This document shows, one piece after another, positions 17,450-26,238 of a stretch of 64,000 nt of DNA. The translations under genes and the position numbers were made by a program. The stretch's first letter is position 1. Every line of letters begins with the position of its first letter. This DNA is from Pararhodobacter zhoushanensis. Its GTDB lineage: Bacteria > Pseudomonadota > Alphaproteobacteria > Rhodobacterales > Rhodobacteraceae. The stretch covers positions 437,121 to 501,120 of the forward strand of contig NZ_REEZ01000002.1 of NCBI RefSeq assembly GCF_003990445.1, written 5' to 3'. A model generated the notes under the pieces. The model was not told the origin of the DNA. It did no database searches and worked only from the letters and a program-made list of their open reading frames with translations.

Positions 17450-17806
17450 ATGCTGAAAGGGTTGGGCGGACTCGGCGGTCTTGGTGATATGGGCAAGATG
17501 ATGAAAGCCGCGCAGGAAATGCAGGAGAAGATGGCCGATCTCCAGACGAAGCTGGACACCATCGAGGTGACCGGCGAATCCGGGGCCGGGCTGGTCAAGG
17601 CGACCGCGAATGGCAAGGGCGTGCTGAGCGGCCTCACCATTGATCCGTCGATCTTCAATGCCGAGGACAAGGAAGTGGTCGAGGATCTGATCCTTGCCGC
17701 GATCAAGGATGCGCAGAGCCGCGCGCAGGAGCGCAGCAAATACGAGATGGGCAATCTGGCGGAATCGATGGGCCTGCCCCGCGACATGAACCTGCCGGGT
17801 CTGTAA
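17450..17806 (+). CDS. YbaB/EbfC nucleoid-associated protein
   Basis: At 118 residues, it opens MLKGLGGLGGLGDMGKMMKAAQ, with an AGGAG 7 bp before the ATG, and has the helical KAAQEMQEKMADLQ segment typical of the family. These dimeric proteins bind DNA non-specifically and influence nucleoid structure. The gene stops directly against the recR start (TAA then ATG with no gap), which supports coupled translation between dnaX and recR. Confidence 0.95.
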   Translation: MLKGLGGLGGLGDMGKMMKAAQEMQEKMADLQTKLDTIEVTGESGAGLVKATANGKGVLSGLTIDPSIFNAEDKEVVEDLILAAIKDAQSRAQERSKYEMGNLAESMGLPRDMNLPGL

Positions 17807-18406
17807 ATGGCGCAGGCGCCCGGCGAGATCGAGGCGCTGATCGCGCTGATGGCGCGGTTGCCCGGGCTTGGGCCGCGCTCGGCCCGCCGGGCGGTGCTGC
17901 ATATGCTCAAGAAGCGTGCCGTGGTGATGGACCCGCTGGCGCAGGCGTTGGCGCGGGTCGCCGCGACGGCGCGCGATTGCCGGAGCTGCGGCAATATCTC
18001 GGACTATGACATCTGCCCGATCTGCGCCGACAACCGGCGGGCAACGGGCGTGGTTTGCGTGGTCGAGGATGTCAGCGATCTGTGGGCGCTGGAGCGCGCA
18101 GGCGGTTTCAAGGGCCGGTACCATGTGCTCGGCGGGACACTGTCAGCGCTGGAATCGGTGGGGCCGGACGTTCTGCGCATCCCGCAGTTGGTCGCCCGGA
18201 TCGAGAGCGAAGACCTGCGTGAGGTGATTCTGGCGCTCAACGCCACGGTTGAGGGCCAGACCACGGCGCATTATATCGCCGAGGCGCTGGCCCCCAGCGG
18301 CGTGACCGTCAGCGCGCTGGCGCGGGGTCTGCCGATGGGGGGCGAGCTGGACTATCTCGATGACGGGACGATTTCCGCCGCCCTTGCAGCGCGGCGGCAG
18401 GTCTGA
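17807..18406 (+). CDS. recR: Recombination mediator RecR
   Basis: At 199 residues, it has an N-terminal helix-hairpin-helix ([20 protein letters not shown]), a four-cysteine zinc finger (Cys58, 61, 70, 73) and a Toprim domain starting at [15 protein letters not shown]. RecR works with RecO (and RecF) to load RecA on single-stranded gaps. It is the last gene of the dnaX cluster and is followed by a convergent microprotein gene only 6 bp away. Confidence 0.97.
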   Translation: MAQAPGEIEALIALMARLPGLGPRSARRAVLHMLKKRAVVMDPLAQALARVAATARDCRSCGNISDYDICPICADNRRATGVVCVVEDVSDLWALERAGGFKGRYHVLGGTLSALESVGPDVLRIPQLVARIESEDLREVILALNATVEGQTTAHYIAEALAPSGVTVSALARGLPMGGELDYLDDGTISAALAARRQV

Positions 18407-18412
18407 CACCGC

Positions 18413-18535
18413 TCAGGCGAAGACCGGTTTCGCGACCTTGCGGCGTTGACGGCGCAGTGCCCAGGGCATCGGGATGCGCGGATTGGCGCTCTCGGAAATG
18501 ACCCATTGGGTCCAGCGGGAGGGGGTCTTGACCAT
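18413..18535 (-). CDS. 40-residue basic microprotein
   Basis: A 41-codon frame from the ATG at 18535 to the TGA at 18413 has an AAGGA site 9 bp upstream. The product begins MVKTPSRWTQWVISES and ends in a strongly basic tail (RRQRRKVAKPVFA). Codon choice shows high third-position GC like its neighbours. I do not recognise a family; it has no signal peptide or membrane helix. Its position convergent to recR and upstream of nothing obvious suggests an independent short transcript. Confidence 0.6.
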   Translation of the reverse strand: MVKTPSRWTQWVISESANPRIPMPWALRRQRRKVAKPVFA

Positions 18536-18649
18536 CGTGCATATCCTTGCCTGTCGACGCTCTTAGGCGCGTCGTTCCAGCGCTGACTCTGGCGGCGGAA
18601 TGGGGCACGATCGCGGCCCGCGCGCGGCTGGGGGCGGGAATTTCCGAGA

Positions 18650-19402
18650 CTAAAGCCGGATGGCCGAGATCAGGCGGCCATAGTCCGCCTCACCGGCATG
18701 GACCGAGCGCCGATAGGAATAGAACAGGCGCGGGTCGGAATAGGTGCAGTGCCGGGTCCATTCGGCATGACCGACGCCCGCGTCGCGCAGGCGTTTCAGG
18801 CCGAAACCGGGCAGATCGAAAAGATAGCGATCCCCTTCGCCGTTGGCGAAAAACCATTCGTTATCAGGATCTTCGTCAAGGAAAGCCTGCAGGAATTCTG
18901 GCCCCACCTCATACGCGCGCTGGCTGATGCAGGGGCCGATGATGGCCGAGGTCTCGCCCCGGTCCGCGCCCAGTGCTTCCATCGCATCGAGAGTCGCTTC
19001 CAGCACGCCCTCAAGCGCGCCGCGCCACCCGGCATGTACCGCGCCGATCACCTGCGCGGTGGTGTCCAGCAGCAGAACCGGCATGCAATCGGCGGTCAGG
19101 ATCGACAGCGCCAACCCCGGCACATCGGTGACCATCGCGTCGGCCTTGCCCTGCGGGCCGCCCGTGGTGACGGTGACCACCTTGGCGGAATGCACCTGAT
19201 GCACACCCAGCAGAGCCGAGGGCATCACCGCCATGGCACTGGCCACCCGGTTGCGGTTGATGGCGACGATCTCGGACTGATCCGACGATCCGGCGCCACA
19301 ATTGAGGCCCGAGAAAATCCCCGACGACGCGCCGCCGCGCCGGGTGAAAAACCCGTGGCGCGCGTCGCTCAGCGCATCTGAGGTGAGGATCTCCATGGTC
19401 AT
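18650..19402 (-). CDS. pgeF: Peptidoglycan editing factor PgeF (YfiH/LACC1 family)
   Basis: This is a 250-residue multicopper-oxidase-like fold protein with the family's zinc site pieces: HQVHSAKV, ADCMPVLLLD and VHAGWRGALEGV. YfiH removes wrongly incorporated UDP-MurNAc-L-Ser; related members have purine nucleoside phosphorylase or laccase-like activity. The family call is solid, the exact in vivo reaction less so. It overlaps the upstream methyltransferase by 4 bp. Confidence 0.92.
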   Translation of the reverse strand: MTMEILTSDALSDARHGFFTRRGGASSGIFSGLNCGAGSSDQSEIVAINRNRVASAMAVMPSALLGVHQVHSAKVVTVTTGGPQGKADAMVTDVPGLALSILTADCMPVLLLDTTAQVIGAVHAGWRGALEGVLEATLDAMEALGADRGETSAIIGPCISQRAYEVGPEFLQAFLDEDPDNEWFFANGEGDRYLFDLPGFGLKRLRDAGVGHAEWTRHCTYSDPRLFYSYRRSVHAGEADYGRLISAIRL

Positions 19403-20484
19403 GTTACGGCCTCGGTATCCTGTGCCGGGGAAAATCCCGGCGGCATCGGTGCGCCCGGCGCAACCAGCGCGAGCGCTTTGAACAACGTTCCCATTTCTGC
19501 GGCATCGGTCAAGCGGCGAAGCGCGGCAAGGTGCTGGCGCAGAGCCTCGTCCGTCAGACCTTGGGCCAGTCGGGCGGCGCGTGCCTCAATTCCCAGCGTC
19601 GAGAGCAAAGCCCCCTGCCCGGTCAGCGCGCTGCGCTGGAGAGGGGCAGCGGCCAACGCCAGCGCCTCGAAATCCACATGGGCGGTCAGGTCGGCAAGGC
19701 CGGGCTCTGCGAACGGGTCGGTAAAGGCGTGCCCGCGCAGCGCCTGAAACGTGTCGCCGGTGCTGCGCCAGTCGCCGTAGTCGATGATCAGCGCCGCCCC
19801 GCCGCGCGCGGCGATCACCTGCACCACGGCCTCAACCGACGCGCGGGCCGAAGGGCGGGTTTCCACCACGTCGCCGTCCTGCGTATCGGCCAGCCGGTGC
19901 GCCAGATCGGCCAGTGGCGCAGCCGGGGTCAGACCCGCCGTCAATGCGCCGTCTTGCACCCCCACGACCACCTCACGCCAGCCGTCACCTGAACGCTGAA
20001 ACTGGCGGATTGGCAGGGCGTCGAAGAATTCGTTGGCGACGAACCACAGCGGCGCGTCGGGCAAGGTGGCCAGCGTCTCATGCCATTCGACCGGCACACC
20101 GGCCAGCGCTTGCGCCTGCATCGCGCGCAGCACGGGCGAGGCCTCGACCAGATGCACCGTCATGCGCTGATGAAAGCCGGGCACGCCGCGCGTCGCGCGC
20201 CAGATGTCGGCCATCAGCGTGCCGCGTCCCGGTCCGGCCTCGACCAGCACGCCCTCAGGCGCGCCCTGATCCAGCCACGACTGCGCCAGACACAGCCCGA
20301 TCAGCTCGCCGAACATCTGGCTGACCTCGGGCGCGGTGGTGAAATCACCGGCGGCACCCAGCGGGTCGCGGGTTGCGTAATAGCCGTGCTGCGGGTTGAG
20401 CAGGCACTCGGCCATATACTCGGCCAGCGTGATCGGCCCGGTCGCCGCGATCCGGCGCGTCAGGATGTCCGCGAGTGCGGTCAT
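19399..20484 (-). CDS. MidA/NDUFAF7-type SAM-dependent methyltransferase
   Basis: This is a 361-residue protein of the DUF185 family. The start (LADILTRRIAATGPITLAEYM) and LNPQHGYYATRDPLG are family hallmarks, and the SAM site is VEAGPGRGTLMADI. The eukaryotic member methylates an arginine of a complex I subunit, so a role in NADH dehydrogenase assembly is the natural inference. It sits between lgt and pgeF, with four-base overlaps on both sides, so the three form one operon. Confidence 0.92.
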   Translation of the reverse strand: MTALADILTRRIAATGPITLAEYMAECLLNPQHGYYATRDPLGAAGDFTTAPEVSQMFGELIGLCLAQSWLDQGAPEGVLVEAGPGRGTLMADIWRATRGVPGFHQRMTVHLVEASPVLRAMQAQALAGVPVEWHETLATLPDAPLWFVANEFFDALPIRQFQRSGDGWREVVVGVQDGALTAGLTPAAPLADLAHRLADTQDGDVVETRPSARASVEAVVQVIAARGGAALIIDYGDWRSTGDTFQALRGHAFTDPFAEPGLADLTAHVDFEALALAAAPLQRSALTGQGALLSTLGIEARAARLAQGLTDEALRQHLAALRRLTDAAEMGTLFKALALVAPGAPMPPGFSPAQDTEAVT

Positions 20485-21371
20485 GGCACCCGCCGACGTT
20501 GCGCGACTCCGATCAGCGCAAGCCCTGCCAGCACCATCGGCAGGCTGAGCGTCTGGCCCATGGTCAGGCCGAAATCACCCAGCCGCACCACATATCCCGC
20601 CGGGTCCGCCGCAAGAAACTGGTCGTCCGGCATGCGCCAGAACTCGACAATGATCCGCGCCAGACCATAGCCCGCCAGAAATACGCCCGTAACCAGCCAC
20701 GGCTTTTTCAGCGCGTGCAGGCGGGTGACGAGGAACCACAGCACCAGCCCCAGCAGCAACCCTTCCATCCCCGCCTCATACAGTTGCGTGGGATGGCGGG
20801 CGCATTCATGCATCCAGTCGGTCGGGCAGACACCGCCCGAACCGGGGAACATCACACCCCACGGCAGGGTGGTGGGATGGCCCCACAGTTCGGCATTGGC
20901 GAAGTTGGACAAGCGCCCCAGCCCCAGCCCGACCGGGATCACCATCGCCATGGAATCCCCCACCGCCGAGGCCGGCACGCCGTTGCGGCGCGCAAAGATG
21001 AACCCGGCCAGCGTGGCGCCAATCAGACCGCCGTGGAAGGACATCCCGCCCTCCCAGACCTTCAGGATCTCAAGCGGATGCGAGAGGTAATATTCGGGCT
21101 GATAGAACAGCACAAAGCCCAGCCGCCCGCCCAGAATCACGCCCAGAATGATCCAGGTCAGCAGCGACTCGACCAGCTCGGCGGTCATCGGCGCGCGGTC
21201 GCCCGGCCACAGCGCCGGGCGGCGCATGGCGGCGACGATCAGCCGCCAGCCAATGACAAACCCGGCGATATAGGCCAGCGCGTACCAGCGCAGCGCCAGA
21301 TGGAACCCGCCCAGATCCAGCGAAAAGATCTCGGGGCGCAGAAAGGACGGGAATTCGATGACGAACGGCAT
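20481..21371 (-). CDS. lgt: Prolipoprotein diacylglyceryl transferase
   Basis: This 296-residue inner-membrane enzyme attaches diacylglycerol to the lipobox cysteine of prolipoproteins. Lgt signatures are visible: MSFHGGLIGA, GRLSNFANAELWG and the HPTQLYEAGMEG segment. About seven membrane helices alternate with short loops. I start it at the ATG at 21371 (AAGGG 6 bp upstream); the 18-residue upstream extension looks non-native. It heads the lgt-midA-pgeF operon and is divergent from ubiK. Confidence 0.95.
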   Translation of the reverse strand: MPFVIEFPSFLRPEIFSLDLGGFHLALRWYALAYIAGFVIGWRLIVAAMRRPALWPGDRAPMTAELVESLLTWIILGVILGGRLGFVLFYQPEYYLSHPLEILKVWEGGMSFHGGLIGATLAGFIFARRNGVPASAVGDSMAMVIPVGLGLGRLSNFANAELWGHPTTLPWGVMFPGSGGVCPTDWMHECARHPTQLYEAGMEGLLLGLVLWFLVTRLHALKKPWLVTGVFLAGYGLARIIVEFWRMPDDQFLAADPAGYVVRLGDFGLTMGQTLSLPMVLAGLALIGVAQRRRVP

Positions 21372-21483
21372 GGCAACCCTTGGCTGTGATCCCTTGGGTT
21401 TCCCGTGAGGGCCGGGGGAAGTCAACCTTGCGCATCGGGCACGCCCATCCCATATAGGTCACAACCCAGTTGAGGAGCCCGCG

Positions 21484-21732
21484 ATGCAGCCCGGCAACCG
21501 AATTTTCGATGACCTGTCCAAGCTGATGACCAACGCCATGGGCGTCGCCCAAGGTGCCCGGACCGAGGCCGAAACCGCCGTCAAAAGCCTGATGGACCGC
21601 TGGCTTGCGGACCGCGACTTTGTCACGCGCGAAGAATTCGACGCGGTGCGCGCCATGGCGCAAAAGGCCCGCGAAGAGAACGAGGCGCTCAAAGCCCGGC
21701 TCGACGCGATGGAAGCCCGCCAGAACGGCTGA
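21484..21732 (+). CDS. ubiK: Ubiquinone biosynthesis accessory factor UbiK
   Basis: At 82 residues, it begins MQPGNRIFDDLSKLMTNAMG and ends in a heptad-like coiled coil (REENEALKARLDAMEARQ), the BMFP-domain pattern. UbiK helps organise the aerobic ubiquinone-biosynthetic complex and has a membrane-fusogenic amphipathic helix. A GAGG precedes the start. It is divergent from lgt, an arrangement frequent in this order. Confidence 0.92.
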   Translation: MQPGNRIFDDLSKLMTNAMGVAQGARTEAETAVKSLMDRWLADRDFVTREEFDAVRAMAQKAREENEALKARLDAMEARQNG

Positions 21733-21791
21733 GGCCGCTTCACAGTATTGTCAACTAAGCCTAGGCTGCTTGCGTCAGGAAGCGGGGGGCG

Positions 21792-22169
21792 ATGATGTTG
21801 GCGTGGCTGGCAGCCGAAGGGCTGCGTATCGGGCGGACCTGCCTGTGGACATGGCGCGGCTGGACCGCGGCCTGGACCAGCGAAAAATCGCTTCGACAAT
21901 GGAGCCTTGCCAACATCGCCTCGGCGGCGCTGGCGTTCTGGCTGCCGCTCACCCCGGCTGAGCGCGCACTGATCCTGTCGCTGGGGATCTTGCTGCTGGC
22001 GGTCGAACTGATGAACACCGCTGTCGAGACCGTGGTGAACATGGTCTCACCCGACCGACACCCCCTCGCCGCCAAAGCCAAGGACTGCGGCAGCGCCGCC
22101 GTGGCGCTGACCGCTCTGGCGGCGGGCGTTGCTTGGGTCGTGCTGCTCTGGGGGCAATGGGGGCGTTAG
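21792..22169 (+). CDS. dgkA: Diacylglycerol kinase DgkA
   Basis: This 125-residue integral membrane kinase has three hydrophobic helices and the family signature ELMNTAVETVVN...AAKAKDCGSAAV, which contains the catalytic Glu and the ATP/Mg ligands. It phosphorylates diacylglycerol and recycles lipid by-products. Its stop overlaps the stop of the convergent zinc-ribbon gene by 3 bp. The start could be the second Met, one codon later. Confidence 0.93.
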   Translation: MMLAWLAAEGLRIGRTCLWTWRGWTAAWTSEKSLRQWSLANIASAALAFWLPLTPAERALILSLGILLLAVELMNTAVETVVNMVSPDRHPLAAKAKDCGSAAVALTALAAGVAWVVLLWGQWGR

Positions 22170-22927
22170 CCGCCGAAAAGCCCGCGCATCATGGTGGCAA
22201 CTGCGATGCGGGCGCTGTCAATCGCACCGACATAGCTTGCCAGGGGGTCGCGCAGCGCAGGCACGGTTGTGGCGATCAGCGGTGCCAGCAGATACACGAC
22301 CACCAACGCAATCGCGAGCAGCGAAATCAGCGACACGCCCTGCCGAAAGCTGCGCCTTTCACTGGAAACGCCAGAATCAGACGCCGTATCGGCATTGCGA
22401 CGATCGCTGCCCGGCTCAAGTGTCGAGGTCAGCTCTTCGATATCGGGCAGCAGGTTGCGGCGGCTGATGTTCTCTTCTTCGACCGGCCCTTCTTCGCCGG
22501 CGGGTGCCACCGTCGTCGCGGGGGCTGGATCATCCTCGCCAAACACCCGCGACGGCGCGGCTTTCGAGCGGGTCGGCCGTGTCAGCCCCAGATCGCCCTG
22601 CGTTTCGATGGCTCCCTGAGCGCGCTTGCGCTCGCCCATCTCGCGGTCAGCCTCTTCGCGCAGCACGTCGAGCACCGTCTTGTCGATGCGCGGCGCGGCG
22701 CGCTCGCCCATGGTCGAGCCGACCGGGCGCGCGTTGTCTTCGTCGTCGGGGCCATCCTCGTCGTCGTCTTCCTCCATCTCGGCTGCGCGCATCTGCAGCG
22801 CGACCTCCATGGGGTATTGAAACCAGGTATTTCCACAGGCAGAGCACTGAACGTCGCGCCCAGCTTTGGGAATGACGCTCTCATCTACCTCGTACTGCGC
22901 ATTGCAGTTCGGACAGGTCAGTCGCAT
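22166..22927 (-). CDS. MJ0042-type zinc-ribbon membrane protein
   Basis: This 253-residue protein has an N-terminal zinc ribbon (CPNC at 5-8, CSAC at 28-31, MJ0042 motif), a long acidic, low-complexity middle (EEDDDEDGPDDED) and one membrane helix near the C-terminus (SLISLLAIALVVVYLLAP). The start at 22927 follows AGGAGAG. Proteins of this design are widespread next to ftsE in this order; the function is unknown. It is divergent from ftsE. Confidence 0.88.
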   Translation of the reverse strand: MRLTCPNCNAQYEVDESVIPKAGRDVQCSACGNTWFQYPMEVALQMRAAEMEEDDDEDGPDDEDNARPVGSTMGERAAPRIDKTVLDVLREEADREMGERKRAQGAIETQGDLGLTRPTRSKAAPSRVFGEDDPAPATTVAPAGEEGPVEEENISRRNLLPDIEELTSTLEPGSDRRNADTASDSGVSSERRSFRQGVSLISLLAIALVVVYLLAPLIATTVPALRDPLASYVGAIDSARIAVATMMRGLFGG

Positions 22928-23060
22928 CGGCTCTCCTACAGGACGAAATCCGCCCGTTGCCCGCCTCGGCCATTGGCTACGGTGTCTCAACGTTGTAGCA
23001 ATCCCAAAACCAACTTCCAAGGGCAGAGCCCAGTTTCGACCAGAGGTAAAGGGGTTACTG

Positions 23061-23732
23061 TTGATCCGACTGGCAAACGTATCGCACGATTATGGCGGAC
23101 GCGCCCTGCTGAACGGAATCGACCTGCATATCGCGCCGGGTGCGTTCCATTTCCTGACCGGGCCTTCGGGTGCCGGAAAAAGCACGTTGCTCAAGCTGTG
23201 TTATGGTGAACTGCGCCCCAGTGCGGGTGAGATCGAACTGTTCGGCCAACCGCTGCGCGGCCTCAGCCGCGATGCGCTGGCTGACATGCGCCGCCGGGTC
23301 GGGGTGATTCACCAAGACTGCCAGTTTCTGGACCACCTGACGCTGGCCGAAAACGTCGCACTGCCCTTCGTGGCCACCGGACGTCCGGTGCCCGAGGCGG
23401 ATCTGCGCGAACTGCTCAGCTGGGTCGGTCTGGCCGGTCAGGCCGAGTCGCTGCCGCCCACCCTGTCGGGCGGTGAACGTCAGCGCGCCGCCCTCGCCCG
23501 TGCCGTGATTCTGTCGCCCGAGGTGGTGCTGGCCGACGAACCCACCGGCAACGTCGATCCCGAGATGTCGCAGCGCCTGCTGTCCCTGCTGGTCGAGCTG
23601 AACCGCATGGGCACCGCCGTGATGATCGCCACGCATGACCTGCCGATGATCCGCAGCGCCAAGTCGATGGTTTCGGCCCGCGTGCTGCGCATTGCCGACC
23701 GCACGCTGCAAACTGCCGGGGCCGAGCTATGA
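23061..23732 (+). CDS. ftsE: Cell division ATP-binding protein FtsE
   Basis: This is a 223-residue ABC ATPase with Walker A GPSGAGKST, Q-loop HQDCQFLDHL, signature LSGGERQR and Walker B VVLADEPT. The start is a TTG at 23061, 6 bp after AAAGGGG; longer frames upstream run through the divergent gene's leader. FtsE drives FtsX to activate periplasmic peptidoglycan hydrolases at the septum. It overlaps ftsX by 4 bp. Confidence 0.95.
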   Translation: MIRLANVSHDYGGRALLNGIDLHIAPGAFHFLTGPSGAGKSTLLKLCYGELRPSAGEIELFGQPLRGLSRDALADMRRRVGVIHQDCQFLDHLTLAENVALPFVATGRPVPEADLRELLSWVGLAGQAESLPPTLSGGERQRAALARAVILSPEVVLADEPTGNVDPEMSQRLLSLLVELNRMGTAVMIATHDLPMIRSAKSMVSARVLRIADRTLQTAGAEL

Positions 23733-24634
23733 ACGCGTTGCGCGCCCTCGGCGGCGCCCGCCCTACGCCCGGTTTCGGCGATCCCGCCCGGATCGTGCCC
23801 TCGTCCGGCATTGCCACGCTGTTGACCGCGATCACGGCGGGGGCGATGGCGTTTCTGGCCGTCTTCGCGCTGGCGCTGTCGATGTCGGCAGGGCAACTGG
23901 CGCAGCGCTGGTCCTCGACCCTGTCGCAAAGCGCCACGCTGCGGATCTCGGCCCCGCCGTCGGAAATCGCCGCGCAGACCGCTGCCGTGCTGGAGGTGCT
24001 GCGCACCACGCCCGGCATCGCCTCGACCCGCGTACTGGATATCGACGAACAGCGCGCGCTGCTGGAACCGTGGTTCGGGCCCGATCTGCCGATCGAGAGC
24101 CTCGCCCTGCCCCGTCTGATCGAGATTATCGAAGCGCCTGAGGGGTTCGACTCGGTCGGGCTACGCCTGCGACTGGCGTCGGAAGCGCCGGGCGCGATGC
24201 TCGATGACCACACCCGCTGGCGCCGCCCGCTGGTGCAGGCGGCGGCAAGTCTGCGCGCGCTGGCGTGGCTGTCGGTGGCGCTGATCGGGGTGATGATGGC
24301 CGCGATGATCACGCTGGCTGCGGGCTTTTCACTGGCCGCCAATGCACAGGTGATCCGGGTGTTGCGGCTGGTCGGGGCGCGCGATGCGTTCATCGCCCGC
24401 GCCTTTACCAACCGCTTCACCGTGCTGGCAGTGATCGGCGCGGTGGCCGGCATGGTGCTCGGCGTTGCCGCCTTTGCGCTCTTGCCGGTGGCGGGGGATT
24501 CGGGTTTCCTGACGGGTCTGGGCTTTTCGGGCGCAGGCTGGTTCATGCCGCTGGCGATCCCGCCGCTGGCCGGGGTCATCGCTTGGGCCGCGACCCGCAC
24601 GGCGGCGATGCGGGTACTGAGGCAGGAGGGATAA
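23729..24634 (+). CDS. ftsX: Cell division protein FtsX (permease)
   Basis: This 301-residue protein starts with a cytoplasmic segment and TM1 around residue 30 (LLTAITAGAMAFLAVFALAL). A periplasmic domain (about 55-175) follows, then three more helices, matching FtsX topology. It couples FtsE ATP hydrolysis to septal wall hydrolases. It is coupled to ftsE (ATGA) and to plsC (TAATG), forming one operon. Confidence 0.93.
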   Translation: MNALRALGGARPTPGFGDPARIVPSSGIATLLTAITAGAMAFLAVFALALSMSAGQLAQRWSSTLSQSATLRISAPPSEIAAQTAAVLEVLRTTPGIASTRVLDIDEQRALLEPWFGPDLPIESLALPRLIEIIEAPEGFDSVGLRLRLASEAPGAMLDDHTRWRRPLVQAAASLRALAWLSVALIGVMMAAMITLAAGFSLAANAQVIRVLRLVGARDAFIARAFTNRFTVLAVIGAVAGMVLGVAAFALLPVAGDSGFLTGLGFSGAGWFMPLAIPPLAGVIAWAATRTAAMRVLRQEG

Positions 24635-25371
24635 TGCGCTACGCGATCCAATGGCTGCGTTCGCTGATCTTTTCGGCGCAGGCCTATTTCGCGATGGTCC
24701 CCATCGCGCTGATCTTCCTGCCCTGGGCGCTGATCGACCGGCGCGGGGCCTTTGGCGCGGTGCACGCATGGACCGGCTGGATTCGCTGGACGGCCAGCTG
24801 GATGGTTGGCCTGAAGTCCGAAATCCGCGGGCCGATCCCCGAGGGCGAGGTGATGATCGCCGCCAAACATCAGAGCTTTTTCGACATCATCCTGATCTGC
24901 AGCGCCTTGCCGCGCCCCAAGTTCATCATGAAAAAGCAGCTGCTCTGGGCCCCCATCGTCGGCTGGTACGCCCTGCGCATCGGCTGCGTACCGGTGGACC
25001 GAGGTCGGCGCGGTGCCGCGATCAAGGGCATGGTGGAAAAGGTCCGCGCCAATGCCGTGGAGCCGGGGCAGCTGATCATCTTCCCGCAGGGCACCCGCGT
25101 CGCTGCGGGCGTGTCGATGCCCTACAAAGTCGGCGTCGGCGTGCTGTATAACGAGCTGAAAGCCCCCGTGGTCCCCGTCGCCTGCAATGTCGGCGTGTTC
25201 TGGCCCCGGCACGCGGTCTATCGCAAGCCCGGCACGGCGGTGATCGAGTTCCTGCCCGCGATTGAGCCGGGCCTGCCGATCCGCGAGTTTCTAGCGACGG
25301 TCGAAGAGGTCGTCGAGACCCGCTCGGACGCGTTGATGGCTGAGGCAGGTTTTCCCGCACTGGAGCGCTGA
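24634..25371 (+). CDS. plsC: 1-acyl-sn-glycerol-3-phosphate acyltransferase
   Basis: This is a 245-residue PlsC-type acyltransferase with the H-X4-D catalytic motif HQSFFD, PKFIMKKQL, and the substrate motifs CVPVDRG and IIFPQGTR. It makes phosphatidic acid from lysophosphatidic acid at the inner membrane. The ATG at 24634 follows AGGAGG and overlaps the ftsX stop by one base; the longer frame from 24265 is antisense-like sequence within ftsX. Confidence 0.94.
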   Translation: MRYAIQWLRSLIFSAQAYFAMVPIALIFLPWALIDRRGAFGAVHAWTGWIRWTASWMVGLKSEIRGPIPEGEVMIAAKHQSFFDIILICSALPRPKFIMKKQLLWAPIVGWYALRIGCVPVDRGRRGAAIKGMVEKVRANAVEPGQLIIFPQGTRVAAGVSMPYKVGVGVLYNELKAPVVPVACNVGVFWPRHAVYRKPGTAVIEFLPAIEPGLPIREFLATVEEVVETRSDALMAEAGFPALER

Positions 25372-25372
25372 G

Positions 25373-25708
25373 ATGTCCTCGACCCGCGAAACCGTCGAGT
25401 TTATTCGTGAACAGATGGACCCCGCAGGGGTGGTCAGCACCCGCGCGATGTTCGGGGAATACGCGCTGTATCTGGATGGCAAGGCGATTGCCCTGATCTG
25501 CGACGACACGCTCTATCTCAAGGATACGCCGGGTGCCCGCGCGCTGCTGGACGCGCCGGATACCGGGCATCCTTATCCCGGTTCAAAGCCGTATCTGATC
25601 GGTGATACGTTGCTGGACGAGCCCGACACCCTGATCGCCGTGGCGCTTGCCATCTGGGCCGACCTGCCCGTGCCCAAACCCAAAAAACAGCGCAAACCCA
25701 AGGCCTGA
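25373..25708 (+). CDS. TfoX N-terminal-domain protein
   Basis: At 111 residues, it matches the TfoX/Sxy N-terminal domain: an N-terminal helix, TRAMFGEYALYLDGKAIALICDDTLYLK, then PYPGSKPYLIGDTLLD. Only the N-terminal domain is present, as in the stand-alone alphaproteobacterial versions, so a role in natural competence is not implied. It follows plsC after one base, so it is probably the last gene of the ftsE operon. Confidence 0.88.
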   Translation: MSSTRETVEFIREQMDPAGVVSTRAMFGEYALYLDGKAIALICDDTLYLKDTPGARALLDAPDTGHPYPGSKPYLIGDTLLDEPDTLIAVALAIWADLPVPKPKKQRKPKA

Positions 25709-25724
25709 GCCGGAAAATCCGGCT
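25708..25724 (+). terminator. Terminator-like hairpin after the tfoX-domain gene
   Basis: AGCCGGA (25708-25714) pairs with TCCGGCT (25718-25724) around an AAA loop and is followed by a short T pair and CTT. It overlaps the TGA stop codon. It probably ends the ftsE-ftsX-plsC-tfoX transcript. Confidence 0.5.
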
Positions 25725-25773
25725 TGACCTTCCTGTCGCTGGAACCCCTAGGAACCCGGCGCAGGAGGCCTTC

Positions 25774-26205
25774 ATGCTCAAACCCCTTGCTGCTCTTGCC
25801 ATCCTCGCCCTCGCTGGCGGGCTGTGGTGGACCACCCGCCCGGAACCAGCCGCTCCCCCGCCGCCGCCCTCTCGGGCCGGTTCGGATGCGCTGGTGCAGA
25901 TCACCTTGCCGCAGACGCTCGATGCGCAGGCTCAACTGGGGCAAGGCATCTTCGCGCAGACCTGCGCCGCCTGTCATGGCGAGGCGGCGGTGGGGCGCGA
26001 CGGGATCGGCCCGCCGCTGGTGCACAGGATCTATGAACCCTCGCATCACGCGGATGAGGCGTTCCAGATCGCCGTCGCTCAAGGCGTGCGGGCGCATCAC
26101 TGGACGTTTGGCAACATGCCGCGGATCGAAGGCCTGACGCGCGGCGATGTTGCGGCGGTGATTGCGTATGTTCGTACCTTGCAGCGGGCGAATGGCATCA
26201 ACTAG
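25774..26205 (+). CDS. c-type cytochrome, membrane-anchored or secreted
   Basis: This 143-residue protein has an N-terminal hydrophobic helix (LAALAILALAGGLWW), a Pro-rich linker (APPPPPSR), then one heme site CAACH with a likely distal methionine in GNMP. The class is a small monoheme periplasmic cytochrome c. AGGAGG precedes the ATG. It is a single gene; its redox partners are not evident from the neighbours. Confidence 0.9.
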   Translation: MLKPLAALAILALAGGLWWTTRPEPAAPPPPPSRAGSDALVQITLPQTLDAQAQLGQGIFAQTCAACHGEAAVGRDGIGPPLVHRIYEPSHHADEAFQIAVAQGVRAHHWTFGNMPRIEGLTRGDVAAVIAYVRTLQRANGIN

Positions 26206-26238
26206 GGTGACGGCAACCCCAGCCGCAAGGATCGTCCG

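Noticed and set aside
23416-25212. Long minus-strand frame over ftsE, ftsX and plsC
   Set aside because: The plus-strand genes have complete ABC, FtsX and PlsC motifs; the antisense frame has none.
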